Assembly (NCBI GenBank): GCA_029850565.1
Contig: JARCRR010000042.1
Span: 1 to 5,823, forward strand
Reading direction: 5' to 3'
Source: Gallionella sp.
GTDB lineage: Bacteria; Pseudomonadota; Gammaproteobacteria; Burkholderiales; Gallionellaceae
DNA length: 5,823 nucleotides
Each line of letters begins with the position of its first letter. Position 1 is the first letter of the stretch. Under the pieces are notes generated by a model. It did no database searches and was not told where the DNA came from. It saw only the letters and a list, made by a program, of their open reading frames with translations. This document shows positions 1 to 5,707 of this stretch, piece by piece. Both the position numbers and the translations under genes were made by a program.

Positions 1-1103
1 ATGTCCTGGTTCTCTTCCTGTAGCAGGCTGCAAGTCGCATAGACCAAGCGTCCGCCCACTTTCAGCAGGCGTGCGGCGGAAGCCAGGATAGCGGCCTGTT
101 TCACGTTCAGCTCAGCGACGCTTTGCGCAGACTGGCGGAACTTCAGGTCGGGGTTGCGGCGCAACGTGCCCAGCCCGCTGCACGGCGCATCCACCAGCAC
201 GCGGTCGATCTTGCCTGCCAAGCGTTTCACTTTGTTGTCGTTCTCGTGCGCGATGAGTTGCGGTTGTACGTTGCTCAAGCCGGAACGTTTCAAACGCGGC
301 TTCAGATTGGTGAGGCGCTTCTCGGAGATGTCCCACGCATAGAGGCGGCCTTGCGAGTTCATCATCGCGCCCAGCATCAAAGTCTTGCCGCCCGCACCCG
401 CACAGAAATCCACCACCATGTCGTTGCGTTTCGGCGCGAGCATCAGGCCCAGCAATTGACTGCCTTCATCCTGCACTTCGAACTTGCCGGTGAGGAACAG
501 CGCATGTTTGTTCAGCGCCGGCTTGTATTTGAGGCGGATGCCTATCGGCGAGTAAGGCGTGGCCTGTGCGTCCATGCCCTCGGATTGCAGTGATTGCAAC
601 ACTTCATCGCGTCCGGCGAGCAGTGTGTTCACGCGCAGATCGAGCGGAGCGACCTGTTGCATGGAGCGGCCGATGTCCAATATCTCCGTATCGCTGTGAT
701 GGGCGCGCAGCTTCTCCACGATCCATTCCGGCAACTCGGCTTGGATGTGCAGCGGTAGCGTATCCATGGCGATGCTCTTGACGCTGCCCAGCCATTCTTC
801 TTCTTTCACTTTGAGCAGCGGTTTCAATTCGCGCAGGTTGTAGCCGCCGAACCTTACCCAATATGCCAATGTGATGCGGCGGGCAGAGGCAAGGCCTTTT
901 TCTTCCAGCGTGCAGGCGTACTCCAGGAACAGACGATGGCGCAATGCGCCGAACAAAGTCTCAGCGACGAGCGAACGTTCGTTGGAGCCGATGCGTTCGG
1001 CTTGGAAGAAATGACGCAGCACGGCATCGGCTGGATGCTCCATCTTGAGCGCAGTGCGCAGTGCTTGGATGGTGAGATCAAGGCGGTATTCGGTGAGCAG
1101 CAT
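1..1103 (-). CDS. RsmB/NOP-family SAM-dependent RNA cytosine-C5 methyltransferase, 3' end cut by window edge
   Basis: The frame is open from an ATG at 1103 to the left edge, giving 367 codons without a stop; the C-terminus lies outside. Family members are about 430 residues, so roughly 60 residues are probably missing. The methyltransferase core is clear: DEGSQ at residues 212-216, a SAM-binding motif I written DFCAGAGGKT (232-241), motif IV DAPCSGLGT (305-313) and motif VI VYATCS (354-359). By family knowledge, Cys358 in ATCS is the nucleophile that attacks C6 of cytosine and Cys308 in APCS helps release the product. Residues 1 to about 130 form a helical, less conserved N-terminal part. Motif I reads CAGAGGKT rather than the CAAPGGKT of classical RsmB, and the gene sits after purMN rather than beside fmt/def, so I think this is a paralogue and not rsmB itself; the RNA target cannot be read from sequence. 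It is the fifth gene of the minus-strand unit, 13 nt after the preceding stop. Confidence 0.9.
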   Translation of the reverse strand, partial: MLLTEYRLDLTIQALRTALKMEHPADAVLRHFFQAERIGSNERSLVAETLFGALRHRLFLEYACTLEEKGLASARRITLAYWVRFGGYNLRELKPLLKVKEEEWLGSVKSIAMDTLPLHIQAELPEWIVEKLRAHHSDTEILDIGRSMQQVAPLDLRVNTLLAGRDEVLQSLQSEGMDAQATPYSPIGIRLKYKPALNKHALFLTGKFEVQDEGSQLLGLMLAPKRNDMVVDFCAGAGGKTLMLGAMMNSQGRLYAWDISEKRLTNLKPRLKRSGLSNVQPQLIAHENDNKVKRLAGKIDRVLVDAPCSGLGTLRRNPDLKFRQSAQSVAELNVKQAAILASAARLLKVGGRLVYATCSLLQEENQD

Positions 1104-1113
1104 GGTGAGGTGT

Positions 1114-1118
1114 TCCTT
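1114..1118 (-). promoter_or_regulatory. Ribosome binding site AAGGA for the RNA methyltransferase gene
   Basis: On the minus strand AAGGA lies 10 nt upstream of the ATG at 1103, and its first two bases are the last two bases of the TAA stop of the preceding DUF3108 gene. Termination and initiation sites are therefore interleaved, which suggests translational coupling. It also supports the ATG at 1103 as the start. The spacing is slightly long for an ideal Shine-Dalgarno site. Confidence 0.55.
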
Positions 1119-2199
1119 AGTTATCCGAGACGCGTATCTCGGTGATGATGGCTTCGCCACCGATGTTTCCGTTGGGTTCAATGTGGCGGACTTTTACCGG
1201 AAGCAAGCGGTATTCCTGTGAGAACCAAATCTCCAGACCTTCTTTTCCGGCGGGCTGCAGTTTGCGGAAGTGTACCGTGTGCAACTTGCCCATGCTTGTG
1301 TTCAGTATCTCATCAGTGGTGATTTCGAAACGGTACTTTTCAAGGTTGCGCCCGTTGGTGACGGTGATGGGCAGCACATCTCCCTCGGCGGGAAGCGGCG
1401 GAAACTGGTACAGGATACTCAGCATGTCTTGTGTATCGGCGGCTAGCACTACCTCACGACCATCCTCGAAGATGATCTTGTTGGCATCGCGGTCGAAGGA
1501 GGAACTGCTGATCTGAGTGCCATTCTCGTCTTCTTTCTTTTCGGAGAATTTCAGCGGTTTGAGGATTTGTCCGTCAGACATCCCCAGACTGGTCTGGGTG
1601 AGTGTGTATGACTTTAGCAGCCGTGCCAAACCGATGGTCTTGGTCGTGGATTCCAGCTTGTATTGTTCATCTTCGAATTCGAGTGTGTGGACCGTATCGC
1701 CGATGACCATGCCGTTATTGCCCAGCCTTACTTCGAACTTGAGGCGGGCCCGTTTGGGTAGGGGCGGACGGGGCGGAGCGGCGGCAGTCGTTGCTTCGGT
1801 CACACTACTCGTTCCGGCGACGGAACTCGAGATGTCCAAAGAATTATTGCCGATGACTTGGCTCGCCGTTTCCAAGTCGGTCGTTTCGGCCACGCTGCTT
1901 GCGGTGACAAGACTGCTCTGCGGTAGCTCTTCCGCCACTTCGTTCTTTTCGGGCGAGATGGGCGGCGTGACTGGGGCAGGCGCTTCAGGTTTGACAGTGG
2001 CTTTGCTGCGAGTTTTTTTCGCTGAGGGCAGTTTCGGTAAACGATTGATAGGCTCCAATTTGGCCATCAGGGGCGGCAAGTCTGGTTCCGCTAGAGGTAG
2101 CTCGATGCGGGGTAGCCACAGCAATATCGCGTGAACGATGAGCGATACGGCAAGGGCGGCGATGATGCGCTGCTTGGGGGTGGACAACGAGACGTTCAC
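1117..2199 (-). CDS. Inner-membrane-anchored DUF3108 protein with TonB-like N-terminus
   Basis: This 360-residue protein has three parts. Residues 1-11 are a short cytoplasmic tail with KQR, and residues 12-30 are one transmembrane helix (IIAALAVSLIVHAILLWLP) of TonB style, with Ser19 and His23 four residues apart. Residues 31 to about 148 form a low-complexity linker, first Pro/Lys-rich (LPKLPSAKKTRSKATVKPE) and then Ser/Thr/Ala/Glu-rich with an imperfect repeat (SSVAETT at 101, SSVAGTS at 125). Residues about 150-357 are a DUF3108 domain homologous to the upstream gene product: YKLESTTKTIGL (180-191), TQDMLSILYQF (256-266), TSMGK (301-305) and IWFSQEYRLLPVKV (324-337). The topology is N-in with the domain in the periplasm. 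No TonB C-terminal domain is present, so the function is unknown. The start is GTG at 2199, overlapping the upstream TGA as GTGA; the next in-frame Met (residue 45) would delete the helix. No good Shine-Dalgarno site is seen, so reinitiation after the upstream gene is likely. Confidence 0.85.
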   Translation of the reverse strand: MNVSLSTPKQRIIAALAVSLIVHAILLWLPRIELPLAEPDLPPLMAKLEPINRLPKLPSAKKTRSKATVKPEAPAPVTPPISPEKNEVAEELPQSSLVTASSVAETTDLETASQVIGNNSLDISSSVAGTSSVTEATTAAAPPRPPLPKRARLKFEVRLGNNGMVIGDTVHTLEFEDEQYKLESTTKTIGLARLLKSYTLTQTSLGMSDGQILKPLKFSEKKEDENGTQISSSSFDRDANKIIFEDGREVVLAADTQDMLSILYQFPPLPAEGDVLPITVTNGRNLEKYRFEITTDEILNTSMGKLHTVHFRKLQPAGKEGLEIWFSQEYRLLPVKVRHIEPNGNIGGEAIITEIRVSDN

Positions 2200-2900
2200 G
2201 GAACGATTTTGAGGTCGGTGAGAACTTGCACCAGTGAGTTGCTACCGTCTTCGGTGAAGACGATCTTGCATGGTATGTAGTTGTGATCGACGGCTAACCA
2301 GATGTCTGATCTCTTGGGCACACTCAGCGGCAGCGAGGTCAGGTTGTAACTACGCATCGTGCCGAAGGAGGTGGTGACGGTCTGCTCGGGTTTTACTTGG
2401 TAGTGCAACTTCTCGATCATGCTGCCGTTGGACATGTCGAATTTGAGTTCCCAACGTCCGCGTGGCGGTGCGACCACGAACTGATACATCATGCTCAGGC
2501 GGTCTTGGGTACCGACAGCAAGTTCAAGTTGGTGGATGCCGGAGTTATCGCGGTGGATGAGTTCGTGATGAATCCAGTCGAACTCTGCGGCGCTGTTCAT
2601 CCCAGTGTCTTGGGTGCGCTTATGGGTGTATCTGAGCGGAAGCAGGCCTTGCTTTCCGATATCGCCTTCACTGTTAGCCACGATCGTTTCGGGTTTGAAC
2701 AAGCTAAGTAGGCCGACCGGTTTGGTGATGGATTCGATGTGATACTGATCCTTTTCGCGCACGAACACTTCGCGTACTTCAGCCAGCTTTATCCCCTTCA
2801 CCTGTAAGTCATATCTCGCTTCGATGCGATGCGGGATGTCAGCCCATGATGCGATGGAGAAACAGAACAATGAGATTGCGGGGAGGGCGCGCACGGTCAC
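2196..2900 (-). CDS. Secreted periplasmic DUF3108 protein
   Basis: This 234-residue protein starts with a short signal peptide: Arg4, a hydrophobic core at residues 5-17, and a likely signal peptidase I site SWA|DI after Ala20. The mature part is almost entirely one DUF3108 domain, with YDLQVKGIKLAEV (30-42), YHIESITKPVGLL (53-65), TQDRLSMMYQF (131-141), TSFGTM (177-182) and IWLAVDHNYIPCKI (200-213). The family is widespread in Proteobacteria and has no established biochemical role; a periplasmic beta-rich fold is expected, but I infer that. The same landmarks recur in the same order in the next gene, so the two are tandem paralogues. Cys13 does not fit a lipobox, so this is not a lipoprotein, and Cys211 is the only mature cysteine. 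The start is GTG at 2900, overlapping the purN stop as GTGA. A second GTG two codons on, at 2894, is also plausible and would give 232 residues. Its gene overlaps the following DUF3108 gene by 4 nt. Confidence 0.87.
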   Translation of the reverse strand: MTVRALPAISLFCFSIASWADIPHRIEARYDLQVKGIKLAEVREVFVREKDQYHIESITKPVGLLSLFKPETIVANSEGDIGKQGLLPLRYTHKRTQDTGMNSAAEFDWIHHELIHRDNSGIHQLELAVGTQDRLSMMYQFVVAPPRGRWELKFDMSNGSMIEKLHYQVKPEQTVTTSFGTMRSYNLTSLPLSVPKRSDIWLAVDHNYIPCKIVFTEDGSNSLVQVLTDLKIVP

Positions 2901-3535
2901 TCCAATCCCGGTGAGATCAGCGTCGTGCCGCTCTGTTCCATACGGTCGGTTTCGACGCGTCCTTGTGCATTCAAACGCACGTTGCCGTTACAGATCCAGC
3001 GTACTGCCTGCGGAAACACGCGGTGTTCCTCGCGCAATACGCGCGCCGACAAGGTCTGCGGCGTGTCTCCCTGATGAACGGGAACGGCGGCTTGGATGAT
3101 GATGGGGCCATGATCGAGATCGGCGGTGACGAAATGTATGGTGCAACCATGGATCTTCACGCCATCCTGCAACGCACGCTCATGCGTGTTTACGCCGGTG
3201 TAGGCAGGGAGCAATGAGGGGTGGATGTTGATAAGACGTCCCGCGTAGTGATTCACGAAGTCGGCCGTCAGGATACGCATGAAGCCTGCGAGTACGACGA
3301 GGTCAGGCCGGTGGCGGTCTATCTCTTTGGCCAGCGCAGCATCGAAATCATCACGGCTGGCGAAATCCTTGTGCGACACCACGGCGGTGTGGACGCCGCG
3401 CGCTCTGGCAATCTCCAGGCCAGTCGCATCCGCCTTGTTGCTGATGACAGCCGCCACCTCACAAGGCAACTTCGCCTTCAGCAACGCTTCCATATTGCTG
3501 CCACGACCCGAGATGAGGATGACGATGCGTTTCAC
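2897..3535 (-). CDS. purN: Phosphoribosylglycinamide formyltransferase (GAR transformylase)
   Basis: The enzyme transfers a formyl group from 10-formyl-tetrahydrofolate to glycinamide ribonucleotide, the third step of de novo purine synthesis, in the cytoplasm. The 212-residue length is normal for bacterial PurN. The phosphate-binding loop SGRGSNM is at residues 9-15, followed by LVVLAGFMRIL (79-89), INIHPSLLPAYTG (102-114) and HFVTADLDHGPII (134-146). By alignment to the E. coli enzyme the catalytic Asn, His and Asp are Asn103, His105 and Asp141, all present. The start is GTG at 3535, because the protein must begin just before KRIVILISGRGSN; the next Met (residue 15) would cut the binding loop. 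The upstream sequence has only a weak AGG match. It follows purM by 5 nt and overlaps the DUF3108 gene by 4 nt, so it is in the middle of the operon. All active-site landmarks are intact and the gene should be functional. Confidence 0.97.
   Translation of the reverse strand: MKRIVILISGRGSNMEALLKAKLPCEVAAVISNKADATGLEIARARGVHTAVVSHKDFASRDDFDAALAKEIDRHRPDLVVLAGFMRILTADFVNHYAGRLINIHPSLLPAYTGVNTHERALQDGVKIHGCTIHFVTADLDHGPIIIQAAVPVHQGDTPQTLSARVLREEHRVFPQAVRWICNGNVRLNAQGRVETDRMEQSGTTLISPGLE
2900..2909 (-). promoter_or_regulatory. Two possible ribosome binding sites for the secreted DUF3108 gene
   Basis: Inside the end of purN, minus-strand GGGA (2909-2906) lies 5 nt before the GTG at 2900, and GGAG (2903-2900) lies 5 nt before the second GTG at 2894. 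Both have acceptable spacing and GGAG is the better match to the anti-Shine-Dalgarno core. The sequence alone does not decide which GTG is used. Either choice leaves the signal peptide intact. Confidence 0.4.
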
Positions 3536-3540
3536 GACGC

Positions 3541-4584
3541 TTAACGTACCTGTGTCTGATGTTCGTCGCCGTTACGTGCACGGATGAAGCCGATACGCGA
3601 CACAGTCTCGCCGGTGGATTGCAGATGCTTGATGGCGGCATCTGCATCTGCTGCTGCGACTACGACTACCATGCCGATGCCGCAGTTGAAAGTGCGGAAC
3701 ATCTCTTGCGCTTCGACGTTACCGCCTTCGCGCAACCAGTGGAACAGCTTGGGCATCTGCCAGGCCTTGCTGTCGATATCGGCGACGACGTTGCTGGGCA
3801 ACACGCGCGGTACGTTCTCGGTGATGCCGCCGCCGGTGATGTGAGCCATGCCTTTGACGGTGATGGATTGCATGAGTGACAGCAGCGGCTTCACGTACAA
3901 ACGCGTGGGTGCCATGATGCAGTCGGCCAGCGTGCGCTCGCCGTCGAATTTGGCGTTCAGATCGGGATGCGAACGCTCGATGATCTTGCGTACCAGCGAG
4001 TAGCCGTTGGAGTGCGCGCCGTTGGAGGCGAGGCCCAGCACCACGTCGCCCGCTTTGATGTGTTCGCCCGTGATGATCTTGGATTTTTCCACCACGCCCA
4101 CTGCGAAGCCCGCGAGGTCGTATTCCCCCACCGGATACATACCGGGCATCTCGGCAGTCTCGCCGCCAATCAATGCGCAACCGGAATCTTCGCAACCCTT
4201 GGCGATGCCTTTGATGACTTCGGTGGCTGCCGGAACGTCCAACTTGCCGCAGGCGAAATAGTCTAGGAAGAACAGCGGCTCGGCACCTTGCACCAAGATA
4301 TCGTTCACGCTCATGGCGACCAAGTCGATGCCGACCGTGTCGTGGCGATTCAACTCGAAGGCCAACTTGAGTTTGGTGCCCACGCCGTCGGTGCCGGACA
4401 CCAGCACCGGCTCTTTGAATTTCTTGGATATCTCGACCAGACCGCCGAAACCGCCGATGCCGGACAGCACTTCGGGGCGCATAGTGCGCTTGGCAAAGGG
4501 CTTGATGTTCTCGACCAGTTGGTCGCCTGCATCGATGTCGACGCCCGCGTCGCGGTAGGAAAGGGAATTGGATGGGGTGCTCAA
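3541..4584 (-). CDS. purM: Phosphoribosylformylglycinamidine cyclo-ligase (AIR synthetase)
   Basis: This cytoplasmic enzyme uses ATP to close the imidazole ring of FGAM to give aminoimidazole ribonucleotide, the fifth step of de novo purine synthesis. The 347 residues match the usual length (about 345). Landmarks in order are SYRDAGVDIDAG (9-20), GTDGVGTK (64-71), HDTVGIDLVAM (81-91), VQGAEPLFFLDY (98-109), GGETAEMPGMY (140-150), HSNGYSLVR (191-199), HITGGGITENVPRVLP (248-263) and FNCGIGMV (299-306). They cover both the N-terminal AIRS domain and the C-terminal AIRS_C domain. The start is unusual: homologues begin a few residues before SLSYRDAGVD, and the only suitable codon there is TTG at 4584 on the minus strand; no ATG or GTG occurs between it and the conserved block. 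A weak GCGAG stretch lies about 9 nt upstream. It is the first gene of the five-gene minus-strand unit and diverges from the AI-2E-family gene across 64 bp. Confidence 0.97.
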   Translation of the reverse strand: MSTPSNSLSYRDAGVDIDAGDQLVENIKPFAKRTMRPEVLSGIGGFGGLVEISKKFKEPVLVSGTDGVGTKLKLAFELNRHDTVGIDLVAMSVNDILVQGAEPLFFLDYFACGKLDVPAATEVIKGIAKGCEDSGCALIGGETAEMPGMYPVGEYDLAGFAVGVVEKSKIITGEHIKAGDVVLGLASNGAHSNGYSLVRKIIERSHPDLNAKFDGERTLADCIMAPTRLYVKPLLSLMQSITVKGMAHITGGGITENVPRVLPSNVVADIDSKAWQMPKLFHWLREGGNVEAQEMFRTFNCGIGMVVVVAAADADAAIKHLQSTGETVSRIGFIRARNGDEHQTQVR

Positions 4585-4648
4585 GTTGAGTTCTCGCTTT
4601 CTAAACTGTAAAGTGCCGACAATTTTTCGAAGCCGGATTTTACCCGAA
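4585..4648. promoter_or_regulatory. Short divergent intergenic region between purM and the AI-2E-family gene
   Basis: These 64 bp separate the two divergent start codons and are visibly richer in A/T than the flanking genes. They must contain the 5' untranslated sequence, and probably core promoter elements, for both units. For the minus strand I see only a weak -10-like TACAGT (within TTTACAGTTT) without a convincing -35, so the purM promoter may extend into the first codons of the plus-strand gene. I could not identify a convincing PurR-type operator palindrome, riboswitch or terminator. Confidence 0.5.
4586..4614 (+). promoter_or_regulatory. Possible sigma70 promoter for the AI-2E-family gene and hda
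   Basis: TTGAGT at 4586-4591 is separated by exactly 17 bp from TAAAGT at 4609-4614. Each hexamer matches four of six consensus positions. Transcription would begin near 4621, leaving a leader of roughly 28 nt before the ATG at 4649. The -35 element abuts the purM start codon at 4584, so binding here could affect both units. Prediction is by eye only. Confidence 0.33.
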
Positions 4649-5707
4649 ATGACTCTATCCCGCTCTGCCGCAATGCAATGGTTGGCCGTTGCTGCCTTCC
4701 TGTTCGGGGCGCTGTATCTGCTTAGCCCTATCCTCGCTCCCTTTGTGGCAGCGGCTATCCTTGCCTATATCTGCAACCCCTTGGTGGCGCGCCTGTGTGC
4801 TTGGAAGCTACCACGCACGCTGGCCGTGGTGCTGGTGATGCTGGGATTTTTGCTGGCCTTTGTGGCTTTGCTTCTCATCATGCTGCCGCTGTTGCAGAAA
4901 GAGATCGCCTTGCTGATGGTGCGTGCTCCCGAATGGCTGGAGACCGCAAGGGTGCGCTTGTTGCCGTTGTTGCAGCAATGGTTCGGCATCAATCTGGAGT
5001 GGGACGTGCAGGCGCTGAAGAACTTGTTGCTCACCCATTGGCAGAGCGCGGGCGGGGTGGCGGCCAAGCTGTTGCCGTGGCTGGAGAGCGGCGGCGGGAT
5101 GTTGTTGGGGTTGTTGGTCAATCTGATTCTAATTCCCGTGGTGATGTTCTATCTGCTGCGCGATTGGGACGACATGCTCCGTCGTGTCGACCACATGATC
5201 CCGCGCCATTGGCATTCCAAGGTCACAGAGATCGCACACGAGGTGGACGGCGTATTGGCCGAGTTCCTGCGCGGACAGATATCCGTGATGCTGTTGATGA
5301 GCGTGTTCTACGTGGGCGCGTTGTGGTCGGTCGGGCTGGAGTTCGCCCTGCCTATCGGTATCGTTGCGGGGTTGTTGGTGTTCGTGCCTTATCTCGGCAT
5401 GGTTCTCGGACTTGCGTTGGCTACTTTGGCGGCTGCGATGCAGTTCACAGCCTTGAGCGACGTGGTGTTGGTGTGGGTCGTGTTCGGTACTGGGCAATTG
5501 CTGGAGGGGATGGTGGTCACGCCGTGGCTCGTGGGTGAGCGCATCGGCTTGCATCCCCTTGCCGTGATCTTCGCCTTGCTCGCCTTCGGGCAGTTGTTCG
5601 GTTTCTTCGGTGTACTACTGGCGTTGCCACTGGCTGCCATTCTGCTTGTCGTTCTACGTCATTCGCGTGAGCGCTACCTGACCAGCGAGATGTACAAAAA
5701 ACCATGA
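4649..5707 (+). CDS. AI-2E/PerM-family (UPF0118) integral membrane transporter
   Basis: The 352-residue protein is strongly hydrophobic, with about eight likely transmembrane segments: two at roughly 9-46, one at 57-80, one at 149-170, and a cluster from about 211 to 336. A soluble loop lies between the third and fourth (about 84-145). Family landmarks are LLRDWDDM (169-176), EFLRGQ (205-210), VFVPYLGM (244-251), PWLVGERIGLHPLAVI (292-307) and GVLLALPLAA (321-330), which fit the AI-2E transporter family. Members are proposed exporters (TqsA for autoinducer-2) or Na+/H+ exchangers, but substrates of PerM-like members are largely unassigned and cannot be inferred here. I chose the ATG at 4649 because the upstream ATG at 4568 adds 27 non-hydrophobic residues and runs into purM and the candidate promoter; an ATG at 4673 is also possible. 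The Shine-Dalgarno site is weak (CCGGA, 11 nt away). The stop overlaps the hda start as ATGA. Placement beside hda and purM is a known conserved arrangement in Proteobacteria. Confidence 0.92.
   Translation: MTLSRSAAMQWLAVAAFLFGALYLLSPILAPFVAAAILAYICNPLVARLCAWKLPRTLAVVLVMLGFLLAFVALLLIMLPLLQKEIALLMVRAPEWLETARVRLLPLLQQWFGINLEWDVQALKNLLLTHWQSAGGVAAKLLPWLESGGGMLLGLLVNLILIPVVMFYLLRDWDDMLRRVDHMIPRHWHSKVTEIAHEVDGVLAEFLRGQISVMLLMSVFYVGALWSVGLEFALPIGIVAGLLVFVPYLGMVLGLALATLAAAMQFTALSDVVLVWVVFGTGQLLEGMVVTPWLVGERIGLHPLAVIFALLAFGQLFGFFGVLLALPLAAILLVVLRHSRERYLTSEMYKKP

Noticed and set aside
123..593. Open frame of 156 codons on the plus strand
   Set aside because: It is antisense to the conserved methyltransferase core, including motif I, and its product is low-complexity and unlike any family I know. 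It is a by-product of codon use in the true gene.
1517..2134. Open frame of 205 codons on the plus strand
   Set aside because: It lies opposite the linker and the first part of the DUF3108 domain of the membrane-anchored protein. Its Ser/Val/Leu-rich product mirrors the linker composition, and the minus-strand gene has homology and operon context.
2838..2900. Lipoprotein signal in the secreted DUF3108 protein (Cys13)
   Set aside because: Cys13 is preceded by Ser-Leu-Phe, which does not fit a lipobox, and an SWA|DI signal peptidase I site follows at residue 20.
3173..3193. Asn116 in PurN where E. coli has a His (GVNTHERA versus GLHTHRQA)
   Set aside because: It first looked like loss of a conserved active-site-region residue, but as I recall the human GAR transformylase also carries Asn there, and the catalytic Asn103, His105 and Asp141 are intact. 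It is normal family variation.
3719..4195. Open frame of 158 codons on the minus strand inside purM
   Set aside because: The product is Arg/His-rich shifted-frame sequence. The purM frame is continuous with all motifs, so there is no frameshift or nested gene to explain.
4568..4648. Longer N-terminus for the AI-2E-family protein from ATG at 4568
   Set aside because: The extra 27 residues are not typical of the family, overlap the purM start by 17 bp and would place the start upstream of the candidate promoter.
4795..5538. Open frame of 247 codons in another plus-strand frame
   Set aside because: It is wholly inside the AI-2E-family gene, whose frame has clear transmembrane segments and family motifs. 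The alternative product is Arg/Gly/Ala-rich, typical of a shifted frame in GC-rich DNA.
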